Assembly (NCBI RefSeq): GCF_945859705.1
Contig: NC_079136.1
Coordinates: 537,501-601,500 of the forward strand
DNA: 64,000 nucleotides
Direction of reading: 5' to 3'
DNA from: Episyrphus balteatus
Lineage: Eukaryota; Arthropoda; Insecta; Diptera; Syrphidae
Positions 1-11,693 of this stretch are shown piece after piece (position 1 is the first letter of the stretch; every line of letters starts with the position of its first letter). The translations under genes were made by a program, and so were the position numbers. The notes beneath the pieces are model-generated. The model had not been told where the DNA came from and did not search any database. It saw only the letters and a list, made by a program, of their open reading frames with translations.

Positions 1-28
1 TTGTTGTTGTTGTTGTTGTTGTTGTTGT
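1..28. repeat. (TTG)n microsatellite
   Basis: Nine uninterrupted TTG triplets open the window; the tract may continue to the left of it. Confidence 0.9.
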
Positions 29-2364
29 GGTTAAGTCAGGGAGAAGTGAACCTAAAACCTTCTTAAAGAAAGAAGAATTTCTTTTTGTAATTTTGTGGTA
101 GTTTGTGCATTGATTTGGTTTTTCTCTGTTCAATTTTTAGATTGTGATACCTACTCTTTCCTGCTGCTGCTGAGGATAAGAATTGTTTTTTTTTTTTTTT
201 TTTTTGCTCAGTATTGAAGTCTTGTTTTCAACAACTGTTAAGGATAATTCTATTCAAAATGCCTGCAAAATCATCTTATTTAAAAGTTATAGGGATATTT
301 TGTAGTTTTGTATCTTGGGGGACACATAGTTTTTTTCCTCAAGTGATTTTGCGAGATGAAATTGTTCGTTACAGTTAAATCTAGGAACAATGTAGTTAAT
401 ATTTTATTACTTTGTACTCCAAGCTATGTTGAAAGTCCGTAGCTTATCCGGAAGTTAGTTTGTTATTGATTGCCAAATTCCAAAAGATGAAGAAGAAAAA
501 TACAAAATACAACTTAAAGAAAATCTACCACAGAAATCATTCAACGTTTCCATGTTTTCATTTAATGTTACAACAAGGAACAAAACTCGTTAGCTAGTTG
601 CGCAATTCTCACAGGAAATGAGTAACAAGAAAAATGAATTGCTTCAGTAACCATTTACTCAAGGAGAGAGTAGATATCAAAATATGTCAACGGCAAAAAT
701 AAACGCAATTATTTTAAACTGCAAATTTGTTTTAACCATGTTCGTGTTGTCGGTATGAGACAAATACTACCACATTTACCATTCCCCCACCGCACCATTG
801 AAAGACATCCAACATTATATCCTTCATCCTTTCATCGGTGTGAGTGCGGAACTGATTGCCACATTCACATATTATACGTATAAATTTTTATTTACAACCA
901 ACCCACAACACTTCAACCGAAACCTTATGTAAGTGAACCCTTGAGATGCTCCCCAGTTTTTTGTGTGTGTTTTTCCATTTCCATTATCCTTTTTCGGAAA
1001 GCTTGATTCTAAGCATCATAAGGTGCTCTCTGAGCCTTGACTTCATACCATGATAAAAATGTCGTGACGCGAAAATGTTTTAATATAATGTCTTAATTCG
1101 AAACGCATTCGTATATGTTTGACTAAAAATCTAAGGACCTTTTAAGTATTATAGCTCCGAAGGTAGCAGAGATGAAATTTGAATTAAATAAATACACAGA
1201 TTATGCGGCGGCAGAGGCGGTGTTGTGGAAAAGCTTATATAATCCTGGACACCAATAACAATTTATAAATGCAATCACTTTCTATGAGAGAGAGCTTGTG
1301 GGGAGTTTTATTTTTTTTTTTTTGTAAATTTTTAAATGCAAAAGATGAAAGTGTTATTAACTCCTTAAAAAAAGAATCCCTAAACAATTAAGTCTGTGTG
1401 TGTGAGGAGTGCTTCGAAGTGGATAATAACACTTATTTCATTCAACTTAAATGAAACTCATAATTGAGTTTCAAAATACAAGAGTACGTTCTTGAGATTG
1501 CCACTGAAAATAAATATTTTTTGAAGTTGTCGAAGTTTTGTGTGAGGAATTCTTTCATTTCATATGTTTTTTTCGCACTTTGAAGCGTCCCTAAAAAGTT
1601 TGAAGATAGATATGATGCTTAACTTTTTCATTTAATGTTTTTTGCCTGTGGTGTTGATGGTCTTGCATATTCTTTGATATGCTCTTTGAATTCATAGAAA
1701 ATTGCATGAGAGTGTTTGCTTTTTTTATAAATTTCAAAATATGCTTAATTGACAGACAATTAGGGGGAGAATTGAGGTCTTCAAAGATTTTTTTAATACG
1801 CCATTCTTGAAAATAAGTTAAATGCTTTTATTCATTCAAATGAAAAGCGTATAAGAAAATAGGGGTGTGATTTAAAACAAAGAAACAAGAAACAAAGACG
1901 GCAACCATATATTTTTTTAATAAGATCCCTTGAGACCTGCAAAGCAGATGGATACAGAAATCGATCTAGAGGGGCAAGTTGGGCAATTGCCCAGGGCGGC
2001 AAAAATTAGAGGCGGCTAAATCGGAAAAGCAAGAAATATGCTTTTAAAAAACTATTCATTAACAAACTCCTCAAGTTAATTATAGAGTTAGTTATAGAGT
2101 TAAATTTATAAAATATAAACATAAAATAAAATTATAAAATAATATTTGAAAAAAAAAAACATCGGCACTAGGGTAAGTGCAAATCCAAATCGAATTTCCA
2201 ACAGATAACCAAAACTACAAATTTCCTGATAGCACAATTTTTGGAAAACTTTTCGTTTTTATCATTTCTGCTCTATTTACATTTTTTGGGGGAGTTCTTC
2301 CATACCTTCGATAATATTTAAAGACATAATGAACAACGGAATTTATCTTAAAATTTGTCAAATA
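29..2364. other. Gene-free AT-rich stretch
   Basis: I see no coding exon, RNA gene or paired terminal repeat here. There are homopolymer T runs (about 187-205 and 1311-1323) and many short stop-filled frames. A GC-richer patch near 1970-2030 resembles the edge of a transposon but has no partner end that I can find. Confidence 0.5.
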
Positions 2365-2822
2365 CAGTAGTACCTCGATAATGTGAACTAATTAAAACAA
2401 GGCGTTTTCGGATTTTAGGGGAATTCACATTACTGGGAACGTTTTCCAATTCTCATTAAACTGATCAAAACAATCTTTATAATCACTAAACATAACCCAA
2501 AATAATGTTTTGAAGTTCACTTTAAGCATTTATTGAAAAAAATATCAAACAAAATAAATAAGTAAAATACAAGTAGGAATGCATTTCAAAACATCAACAA
2601 AAAGTCATTAAAATAAGTAGAATCAATTCATCATTGAAGCAGCTGCATTCAATATTTCTTAAGATATGTCTAGACAAACAACTGTTATCCATTATCTAGG
2701 CCTGTAAAAACAATTGCGTGTTTTAACAGAGTTTAAAAATTTTCGAGTTCACATTATAAAGATTATTGTACATTTTAGAGAAATTCGTTTTATCGGTAAT
2801 TTACATTATCGAGGGAGTACTG
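2365..2822. mobile_element. pogo/Tigger-like MITE with TA target duplication
   Basis: The left end reads CAGTAGTACCTCGATAATGT and the right end is its imperfect inverse, ending GAGGGAGTACTG. Both ends are flanked by TA (2363-2364 and 2823-2824), the duplication made by Tc1/mariner/pogo transposases. CAGTA-type ends followed by a CTCGATAA-like stretch are typical of pogo/Tigger families. The 458-bp interior has no transposase frame, so this is a non-autonomous copy. It seems to have landed in or beside an older Tc1 fragment, read just to its right. Confidence 0.75.
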
Positions 2823-2825
2823 TAT

Positions 2826-2990
2826 TGCGTCGGAAGTCAGAAATTTTAAGAATTTCCTGGTCAATACAAGGTCCTGACATCAATCTGGCTGAGAATATGT
2901 TAAATATTTTAAAGCAATTGATAGGGCAGTACGAAATTCACAAATTCAACAGTGATTAGCTTTAGAATTGTGTTAATGTGAAATAATGAT
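2826..2990 (+). pseudogene. Tc1-like transposase C-terminal fragment
   Basis: The plus-strand frame around 2840-2957 encodes a fragment containing PDINLAENMLNILK, which matches the SPDLNPxENxWxxLK block around the catalytic glutamate of Tc1-family transposases. Nothing upstream in frame is transposase-like because the pogo-like MITE interrupts the region, and the frame stops at 2957. It is a short, dead relic. Confidence 0.55.
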
Positions 2991-3228
2991 TTCCCAAATT
3001 CTTCTTCACAATTTGATTTATAGTACATTGAGGCATTGTTAAAGTTGTAATATAATTAATTTAAGTGAACTAAATATGTACATATAATGAAAAAAAGGCT
3101 TATTTAAAAAAGAGCAGAATTGGTGAATTTCGAACACCAATTTGACACTCCATATTTGTACAATGAAGCATCTAAAAAAAAATTTTAATCAGGAAAAGAT
3201 ATGGTGCAGAAAATTAAAAAAAATAAAA

Positions 3229-3945
3229 TGCACGACTGGCGTCGCACGTACTTGCTCTTGTAGTTCAAAGTATGGTTATCTTAAATAGCTATTGGAAATT
3301 TAAGATTTTGTTAAGTGTCGAGAAAAAAAAAATCAAAAAAAATTGCAAGTTAAAAAAATTAAAATTAAATTTTTTTTTTCAAAAACTTAAAACAAAATTT
3401 TTTTCAAAAACTTTTTTATTTTTTTTTTTTATTTTTGACACTTCAAAATTATGTCTGTAAATTTTGAATAAAATTAACTCATGTTTTGATGAAATATATG
3501 AACTTAAAAAATATGTTAATTTTTGAAAAACGGCAACGTCATATTTCCGTTCTCCGCATTTTTTGAGAAAAACTAAAAACGCAGTTTTGTAAGAATCAAT
3601 GGGAGTATTACCTACACCAAATTTAATCAAAATCGTTAGAGCCGTTTTCGATAAATGTGCAATACCTCGAAAACTTTATATGGGAGATATTAGAAAAATA
3701 AAAAAAAAACGGGTCTAGGGAATTACGTAAAAATCGTGTGTACCAAGTTTCAAGCAAATCCTTCCATCCGTTTAGGTCCTAGCTCGATGTACAGATGGAC
3801 GCACAGACGCACATACGCACAGACCGACGGACGGAATGACGAAAACCACTTTTTTGATTTTCTCCATCATCGTAATGTCGGTATTGATTAAAACCTCGAA
3901 TTTTTTTTCTACACGAAACCAATACTTGCCCTATAGAGCAAGTAA
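3229..3945 (-). repeat. Dispersed repeat family, copy A
   Basis: Read on the minus strand, this block parallels the 10.3-11.7 kb block. It starts with ACTTGC..ATAG..GCAAGT, then an A/T tract, then ATTACGATG followed by an AAAAAAGTGG patch, then a GTCxGTC-rich stretch, then CTAAACGGATGGA, then AACGATTTTG-type patches, and ends with AGAGCAAGTACGTGCGAC and CAGTCGTGCA. It has no coding capacity. The GTCxGTC stretch is short here (about 45 bp) but greatly expanded in copy B. The family type is unknown; neither Helitron nor TIR-type ends are convincing. Confidence 0.65.
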
Positions 3946-3960
3946 AAAATAAACGATTTT

Positions 3961-4135
3961 ACTGGGTACCCATAGGTATCTGGATACCTATGTGTTGTTG
4001 TAATCCCATGAAAAAATCCAAAGGTATCCTCAAAAATTCTGGTTACCTATCTATCTTATGGGAAATATGAAAAGCTGATGCGGGTTCACAAACGTATAGG
4101 AAACTTAGGTATCTTGGATAGCCTATCCAATACAT
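3961..4135 (-). repeat. Decayed copy of the MITE at 40860-41099
   Basis: Blocks such as GGATACCTATGTGTTGTTGT, AAATCCAAAGGTATCCT, ATCTTATGGGA, GTTCACAAACGTA and CTTAGGTATCTTGGATAG occur in the same order as in the reverse complement of the intact MITE at 40860-41099. The terminal GxGTGCGTTCACG ends are missing or degraded here, so this is an older or truncated copy. Confidence 0.65.
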
Positions 4136-5204
4136 ACATATTGAAGGTTTTGAATGAACAACAACAATTTGTTATTATTTTTTCTTTTTTTTTTAATTGC
4201 CCGTGTATAGGACTAGAATAAGCAACCTAACAATTGGGAGGTCGACGCATTACGGATTTCACTTAGAAATGTAAACAACATTTAGTTTTAACTAATTTTT
4301 CACAAAAAGGCAAAACATTTGACCAAGCCTGGCAATTCGAACTTTAATCATCTTGATTTTGTAAACAATTCTCACCTCGAATGGTCTAAACTCGCTTTAT
4401 TATATCCTTCTATTCTATATATTCTTATCACATTCTTATTAAACACTTTTATTAAAGTTGACCGTTTTAACTTTTTTAGGGCAAATACCAATAAGTTATA
4501 GGTTTTACCTATCCACATATTATATTTTCTCTTCCTTACAAGAAACTATTTTTAAATATAGACCTAACCATGCACAAGATGCATTGAATATAACTATAAT
4601 TTGAATCTGGTATGCAGGTTTCTTTGTTTGAGAAAAATTAAATTTTTTCAACCATAAAAAACTTCAGACAATTTGTGTCTGCTTGCTGTATTTTACCAAA
4701 GATAATATTCTATTATATTTGATTTTACCAAACAACCTTATATCCAGAAACAAAGAACAATATTGTCTTAAGTTAAATTGAAGATTATGTTGATATGAAA
4801 ACATTGTCAAAGTAAAATAGAAAGTCAACCTATACTTTCTCTTAAATCTATTCAACCAAATAAAGAAATAAATGATTCAGACAAATTGATAAAGTATTAT
4901 TTTATGGTATAGTTAAGTTTGTTGAAAGAAAATTGAGTCAATAAAGAAAAGTCAGTTTAATAAATTGAATGTTATTCAGAACGCATGAGTTTGTCTAAAT
5001 TAATATAAATACATAATACATTAGAAAAAAAAAAAACAGCAACAATAAAACTTTTTTTTTTCTTAACATGATTGGGTTTAAAAGGCCATCAAGTTCGTAA
5101 TGTGTTGCAATAATTGCACTTTCCACGAAGAATGGCTAAATAAACAATTTATTACTGTCAAAAATAAATTTAAACCCAATATTTTGATACATTTTATTAT
5201 ATTA
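4136..5204. other. Gene-free AT-rich stretch
   Basis: No supported gene, RNA or repeat boundary seen. The short open frames lack coding character. Confidence 0.5.
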
Positions 5205-5424
5205 CACTGAGGGAAAAAAATGAATTGAAGTTGAAACGTCGTTGTTTCAAAGATGAACTACTTTGATTTATTTGGCTTTAAGAAACGAAACCATCAAAAA
5301 TCTACCTTTTTTCCACGTTGATTTTAAAATGTTCATCTTCAACGCAAAATCATTCCGAATAATAGTTAAATCAATGTGGTTTTCATTGATTTCACGTTGT
5401 TTTATGGTGGCTTTTCCCTCAGTG
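5205..5424. mobile_element. 220-bp TA-flanked MITE
   Basis: The ends CACTGAGGGAAAAA and TTTTCCCTCAGTG are inverse copies of about 13 bp, and both are flanked by TA (5203-5204 and 5425-5426), as in Tc1/mariner-type insertion. The interior has patches around TCAATGTGG and CCACGTTGATTT that can pair over a longer hairpin. It has no coding capacity. It ends about 160 bp downstream of the IQCG-like stop codon. Confidence 0.75.
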
Positions 5425-5582
5425 TACTGCTTATCGTCTTATCGAGTATTAAATCAGTAGATAGTAGGTAGTTGAATATCATTGTCTTGAAAATGCATCT
5501 TTCCTTAGCCGTTCGGACTCGGCATCAAATTGTAGGTCTCTTCTATTCTTGCAAAAATCATAAAATAAAAATTTTATGGTTT

Positions 5583-6587
5583 TTACTTTGACTTCTTTCC
5601 TTTCTTGTTTTTCTTTGTTTTCTTCCGAAAAGGTCCGAGACACCTGCGTACCATCAATCCCCTCCACCAAGCTTGAATTTTCACTGCTGACTGTATGCGC
5701 AGCATTTGAAGTTGATACAAACGATTCTGCTCAGCTTTTTGCTCCATATACTCTTTGATAAACATCTTTCGTTTACAAAATATCTCATAATGCTTTTTAT
5801 ATGTTTTATTCACTTCTTTAATTTTATTTTCCTTTTCTTTGATATTTATCAAAAGTTTTGATAATTCAGTTGAATATTTCTTCTTCCACATTTCGATCAT
5901 ATCCGAGTATTTATCGAATTGCCTCCTGGAAAATGCTTCAAAATCAAATATAACCCTTTGTTCTGTATTTGTTTTTGCAACAAATTTGGCGTACATCTTT
6001 TCAAGATTCTCCTCTTCTTTTTCACCAACAACAACAGCCTGTGTAAATCTAGTGTGCTCCCACTTTTTCACCAACTCATACTCCAATTCATTAACTTTAC
6101 TTATTATCCGCCAATCGGACTTTAAGATATTTAAAGTTTCACTAGCTTTTAAAAGTTTTTCCTCAGCTTCGGATTTAAAGTCGGTGAGTTTTGTCTTAAG
6201 ATTTTTCAAGACCAACGTACTTGAATTGTGTTCTTGAATTACTTTATCTTGCTCTTTGTTTTTTGCAATCTGCTGATTAATAGTTGCAAGTAGTGTTTCA
6301 ATGGTTCCTGTGTTTTGCAACTCTTCCATGGTCTCAATGTATATATCAATGAGTTTCTTTAACTCATTATTTAGTTTAATTTCGTTGAGTGTTGCAATGG
6401 GTAAATTACTCTTTGCAAGTAGTTCTACGCCGCTGCCGGTTTTCTTTTCCGATGGTTTGTTTGTTGTATCCTTTTCTTGGAATATCCCTGTGCTTGACCG
6501 TAGATGTTTACCATGACTAAGAACAATGAGCTCATTAAGGCTTAATGTAACAACAGTGGTAACTGCATCCCGCAAAAAAGTGTCCAT
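5583..6587 (-). CDS. IQCG: IQ-motif protein G / dynein regulatory complex subunit 9-like
   Basis: A single uninterrupted frame of 334 residues, starting at ATG 6587-6585. The protein is mostly charged helix and coiled coil (about residues 75-290), followed by an IQ calmodulin-binding motif near residues 304-315 (IQAWWRGLMVRR) and a Lys-rich tail. This order (helical body, one C-terminal IQ motif) and its overall feel match IQCG/DRC9, a nexin-dynein regulatory complex subunit of motile axonemes; in flies such proteins would act mainly in sperm tails or ciliated sensory neurons. It is somewhat shorter than vertebrate IQCG (about 440 residues), so an upstream coding exon is possible. No neighbours suggest shared regulation. 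Family assignment is by motif and composition only. Confidence 0.75.
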   Translation of the reverse strand: MDTFLRDAVTTVVTLSLNELIVLSHGKHLRSSTGIFQEKDTTNKPSEKKTGSGVELLAKSNLPIATLNEIKLNNELKKLIDIYIETMEELQNTGTIETLLATINQQIAKNKEQDKVIQEHNSSTLVLKNLKTKLTDFKSEAEEKLLKASETLNILKSDWRIISKVNELEYELVKKWEHTRFTQAVVVGEKEEENLEKMYAKFVAKTNTEQRVIFDFEAFSRRQFDKYSDMIEMWKKKYSTELSKLLINIKEKENKIKEVNKTYKKHYEIFCKRKMFIKEYMEQKAEQNRLYQLQMLRIQSAVKIQAWWRGLMVRRCLGPFRKKTKKNKKGKKSK

Positions 6588-8995
6588 ATCCTTTCAACTC
6601 GGAAGTGACTTATTAACTGAAGAGGAAGGATGTGTTTTTCTTGTTTAGGTGTTCATAACGATTTAACGAATAAATATAATTTAGGTTACCAAGGTAAAAA
6701 AGCAAGTAGAGTTCTACATCCATGGATACCACTAGAATTCGTTACCACAGAAGAGGTATGATACATCGCAGTAGTCGTATTAAGGAAGTGATATATATCT
6801 TCTATCTTGCGAGGTTTAGAACTTGGTTTAATTAGAGAAACTTTTGGCTCTTTTTTCTCTTTGCATTAAGAAGTTACAGAAGTATTTGTAGAGAAAAAGC
6901 ATTTTAGTGATAAAAAATTAAGCCTACTAAAGAATCAATCTTGGTGAAACCTTTTCATCAATTCATCAAGAATATTATACACGTGATCGAAGAAGAGAAC
7001 GTCAGCTTTGGCATAACATTTTTTTGTATTTAAACTCTTTATAAACCGAAGGACCTTTTTTTCATTTTGCAATCTACTTTATCTCATTTTTTACTAAAAT
7101 GCCACTGGTAAACACTGTCATTTAACTACGTACATTAAAACTTAATCAAGGCATGTTTGGTTCATAAATAACAAACTTACTAAAATAAACACTTCTACAT
7201 TGGCTTAAAACTACATGACAGCTGATTGAGTGCATACGATAATTACTAAATATTTTGTTGACTCATTACTTCAAATTGTGTTTTTTTCATAATTATTTTT
7301 TGTTTACCTTCTTGCAAATGTCCTTTTAAAGGTAAACAAAAATGTCAATATTTTTAAAATACATGATATTTTGCAATTTTGCAGGTGTACCTATATAATC
7401 AGTAACAAAAAAAAAACACACATAACACCGCATATCCGTGTCTAATTAAGGAGAAAATTTAAATTCAATATTAAAAACCAGAGTGCCAGTATCTCATCTA
7501 TATAGTGTCAACATAAATTATTGCTTTAGCTGTTTTCGAGGTAATGAAAATGAAAACGAAAATGAAAACACACTACAAGCCTATTGTTTTTTCATTTTTT
7601 ATTTTTTTTTTTCATTTCGAGAGAATGATAAAATGTATCTTTTATCGCAACAAAACATTTAAATTGAAGGATTGCATCCATGCTGAACGTGTTTTGTTAA
7701 TCGCGTCAGTGTAATTGGTTTATCGCGTGCAATCTATTATGCAAAACTGAACATCCGTCAATTAGCTGCCAACATTGATGGTCTATAACTGTCGGCTATC
7801 ATCGCAATGATGAGCGAGAATATTTTGTTCCAGAAACGAACCAGATGTGAAAATTCGTCCTAAATGCGTAAATTTTAGGTGTCATAGTCGCTATATGGCG
7901 TTGGTGTATATATGATAGGCTATATACGCAATTTACATCATTTATCATTGGATGCTGATTAATTTTCAATCGTCCATGTCACCTTGTGTGCAGCTGATTG
8001 GTGACGTGTCATTAGTGTGGTGTTTTTCTTTTCCGCCCCCCTCCCTCAAAATAGTCCATTGGTTTTGGTAATTGAATCCATTTAACTATACGATATAAGG
8101 CCAAACTTTGCATTGATATGATCACAATATATCAGTGATTAAGCATTAATGTTCTATCAACAAATTTAATGGCTATTTAGTTGCAGGTGCAGCATCCACC
8201 TAATGCCTATAGAACACACAATTTCGTTTAACAAACTTTTATGTGTTATAACTTGGTTAGATAAAATTTAATTTACTGCTCGGATGCAGGTGTCATTTAA
8301 CTAGGCCCATGGCTTAAATGCGTGCATGTATGAATTTTTGGAGGTATAATAAAACATTTTAAATGAAAACTAAAATAAATTATTATAATAAAATTTCGGC
8401 ATAAATATGATTTTCAATGATTTTCACACTAGACTTTTTGTACCATTACGAGAGGATATTAATTTTGGATTACAAATAAACACTATTTAGGAACACGGGT
8501 TTTGACAGTCTTTAAAACTTGTGCAAAAATGTCAGGTTGTTCTGTAATTGAATAACATTCCGTGGCCTTTAAATCAATATAAGGCGACCAGGTAGACGGC
8601 GCTATACTCAGCTTTCTGAAGGAAAAGGTAAGTTTTGTGGAGAAGAAGGTAAGAGGAGTCTTGACGTCTTTCAGAAACTGAAATTTTAGCAAAAGGATTG
8701 ATTTGTTTTTTTTTTTTGTTTTTTTCAATTTCACGATCTCAAAAGAACTGAACAAAAAATAGGAAGTGATCTCTAAGAAAGAAGAGGTAAGTTAACGAAA
8801 AATGCTACCGACTTTCGCCATTTCCAAATAACAACTGTAGAAATGTTACACTCAGTAAGGTTATCATCACGCTTCATTATTTATTCACCTCAAATTCAAT
8901 CCTAAATGGACTTGATGTTGAATTTGAATTCAAAAAAAGGTCACGATAGAAATAATTATTTATTCACCCACCGATAAGTTTTTTAATAATTTTTT
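6588..8995. other. Upstream flank of the IQCG-like gene; no supported gene
   Basis: AT-rich sequence. A weak minus-strand possibility lies at 8483-8617: a polypyrimidine tract and CAG precede a short frame ending TRVPK and stop. I cannot join it to other exons, so I do not call it. Confidence 0.45.
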
Positions 8996-9380
8996 GCGAT
9001 TTAACTTAGAGGGTCACTTTGGTGTATGTGTAACTTTTTTTTTAAGAAAATCTTAAAGGTTGATGAAAATTCTTTATTCTTGAGCAATTTATCTTGGTTG
9101 ACTTTGGCTTGAACTTTGTTAATTGTTTTCTAGTTTAATCTGAAGTTTTGTAAATGCAATTAAGCCCTCAATCACAATTTTTGCAATTTAACTTAGAGGG
9201 TCACTTTGGTGTATACGTAACTTTTTTTAAAGAAAAATCTTAAAGGTTGACGAATAGGTATTCTTTTTTTCTTCAGCAATTAATCTTGGTTGAATTTGGC
9301 TTGAGTTTTGTTGATCGTTTTCTAGTTTAATTGGAAGTTTTGTATATGCATCAATGAAACCCTTAATCACAATTTCAGGA
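8996..9380. repeat. Two-unit tandem duplication, period about 187 bp
   Basis: The unit beginning TTTAACTTAGAGGGTCACTT at about 9000 recurs at about 9187. Both units continue through GGTGTAT..GTAACTTTTTTT, ATCTTAAAGGTTGA, CAATTxATCTTGGTTGA, TTTGGCTTGA, TTTCTAGTTTAAT and AATCACAATTT. They differ by scattered substitutions and small indels, so the duplication is not recent. A related fragment (GGTCACT..GGTGTATG..CAACTTTTTTTT) occurs near 31904 in a gustatory receptor intron. Confidence 0.8.
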
Positions 9381-10315
9381 TGTTTGGTCAAATGATGAAA
9401 CTTCAAAGCAATTTATTTGTTCGAACATTATCTTAGCTGGAGTATTTTTACTAGCATAGACCAAGAAACAACAGCAAATTTTTGACCAAAAAATATAAAA
9501 GTAAACAATTTAAGCAACATGCGTTCTGATATCGATAAGCTTTAATTTGCGGCTTTTTGATTTTTCGGAAATCAATGCGATTATTTCAAAAAATGTGAAC
9601 CGGCTTAATTCATACTTAAATCTGAACCACTCTGAGTCATCAAAAAAAAAAATCAAAATCTCTGATGGCTTTTTGACAATGTTAACACTGAGTTTCTGTA
9701 TTTACTTCTGGCGGTGTAAGACTTCTTAAGAGGTTATTCGAGACGCGATAGGAAGAAAACCTGAAAATCCCTTATGATTGTAGTCGTTCGACATTTCGGC
9801 GGTAACACTAATTTTTGTATTTCTTCTTTGAAATAATGCTTTAACAGAGGTTCTGCGTCAGTGGATAAAACAAAGAATGGGTTTCTTAGACCTTCGAAAA
9901 ATATTGTACACTTGGAAATTATCGAAAACTTTTTCATTAAAATATGTTTAACCCTTTATAACTCAAGAGCATATATTTTAAAATTAATCACCTGTAAGCA
10001 CTTGCCTTTAGTATTTATAAAACACGTATGTATTTAAAAAAAAAATTTATAGACATTTTCCAGAATTACAAAAAGAAAACCCTGTAAGTTAAGAGAGAAA
10101 AAATATGTTTTTCGAATTTCTTACTATTGTAGGCATTGGTAATTAAAAAAAAAAACTAAACTTTCAATATAAACTGACAATAACATAATATTATCGACAT
10201 TTCTGTGTAACATGTTGAGTTATTTCGATATTTCGAAGTACCTAGTATTTAAAAATTGAGTTATTGAAGTCAAAAGCAATTCACATACTTTGTATGGTTT
10301 TTTGTGGGTTTTTTT
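9381..10315. other. No supported gene
   Basis: A minus-strand frame at 9734-9937 has fairly protein-like composition (FEGLRNPFFVLSTDAEPLL and following) but no recognisable domain and no clear splice partners. Otherwise AT-rich sequence. Confidence 0.4.
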
Positions 10316-11693
10316 TACTTGCGATATAGGTACTATATATCAAGTTATGTATTCGTACAAAAAAAAAAAGTTGAGATAACATTTTTCCATAACATTACGA
10401 TGGTAGAGAATGCCAAAAAAGTGGCTCCCGGAAGTCCGTCTGTCTGTCTGTCTGTCAGTCTGTCAGTCTGTCAGTCTGTCAGTCTGTCAGTCTGTCAGTC
10501 TGTCAGTCTGTCAGTCTGTCAGTCTGTCAGTCTGTCAGTCTGTCAGTCTGTCAGTCTGTCAGTCTGTCAGTCTGTCAGTCTGTCAGTCTGTCAGTCTGTC
10601 AGTCTGTCAGTCTGTCAGTCTGTCAGTCTGTCAGTCTGTCAGTCTGTCAGTCTGTCAGTCTGTCAGTCTGTCAGTCTGTCAGTCTGTCAGTCTGTCAGTC
10701 TGTCAGTCTGTCAGTCTGTCAGTCTGTCAGTCTGTCAGTCTGTCAGTCTGTCAGTCTGTCAGTCTGTCAGTCTGTCAGTCTGTCAGTCTGTCAGTCTGTC
10801 AGTCTGTCAGTCTGTCAGTCTGTCAGTCTGTCAGTCTGTCAGTCTGTCTGTCTGTCTGTATAAGGAGCTACAGCCTAAACGGATGGACCGATTAATGTCA
10901 AACTTGGTGTGTAGCGTTATTTGGCGACTCTCCAGAGGGGTTTTTGGAGTTAATTTTTTTGGACCAAAAATAACGGTACTTGTCATATACCGATTTTAGT
11001 AAAGTTGAAATTGCTCAAAAACGGCTCCAACGATTTTGTTTAAAAAATTCAAATGTAAGTTTAAAGACAAGGTCTATCTTTTAATGAAATCTTTTAATGA
11101 AATTTTTTTTTTTTGAAAATCATTATTAACGGTACCTGCCATAGAACCGTTTTTTTTAAATCCGATTATCTCCGAAAGTGCTTATTCTATTTCAACGAAA
11201 CTTTTTGTGATGAAGAATTTATATAATTTAAATATAAGCCAAAAGCAAAATTTTGAAAAAAATACTTTTTGGATTTTTAAAAAAATTTTGAAAATTTTTT
11301 TTTGAAAAATCCAATTTTCGAAAACGGGACATTAAATTTTTTTGAAATTTTGTGTTTAGATGTTGATCAGTGATTTCTACAAAATGGCATACCAATTTTA
11401 TTTTAAAACTTTTTTTCCAAGAAATTATTTATAAAAAATTAGTTTTTTAAAAAACGGCTCTAACGATTTTGAAATTTTTTTTTCTAAAAATGCATGTTAG
11501 TATATCAGTCAAAATTGCATACTTGTTTTGGGGGGCAATTTGATTTCAGATTTTATATTATTTTTTTAAAAAACGAATTTCCTTTTTTTTTTCTTTCCCA
11601 TATATTTAGATTTTCCAAATTTCTATATAAAAAGTCTTTAAAATTTAAGCAACTTGAACTCTAAGAGCAAGTACGTGCGACCCCAGTCGTGCA
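10316..11693 (+). repeat. Dispersed repeat family, copy B with expanded octamer array
   Basis: Same family as copies A and C. It begins ACTTGCGATATAGG, passes through ATTACGATGGTAGAG and an AAAAAAGTGG patch, the GTCTGTC array, CTAAACGGATGGA and several AAAACGGCTC..ACGATTTTG patches, and ends AGAGCAAGTACGTGCGACC then CAGTCGTGCA. The frames that cross the array encode only a SVCQSVSL repeat and are artefacts of the microsatellite. Function and transposon class are unknown. Confidence 0.65.
10438..10859. repeat. (TCTGTCAG)49 octamer array with (TCTG)n edges
   Basis: Between 10451 and 10842 the octamer TCTGTCAG is repeated 49 times without visible variation, bordered on both sides by TCTG tetramers. 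The position matches the GTCxGTC patch of copy A, so the array grew from a sequence native to the repeat family. Confidence 0.95.

Noticed and set aside
1960..2040. GC-richer patch resembling a hAT end (GGGGCAAGTTGGGCAATTGC)
   Set aside because: No matching inverted end or target duplication found nearby.
10304..10999. Long open frames of 161-231 residues over the octamer array (SVCQSVSL repeats)
   Set aside because: An 8-bp array with no stop codons in these frames gives open frames by itself. The repeat protein is a by-product, with no flanking coding signal.
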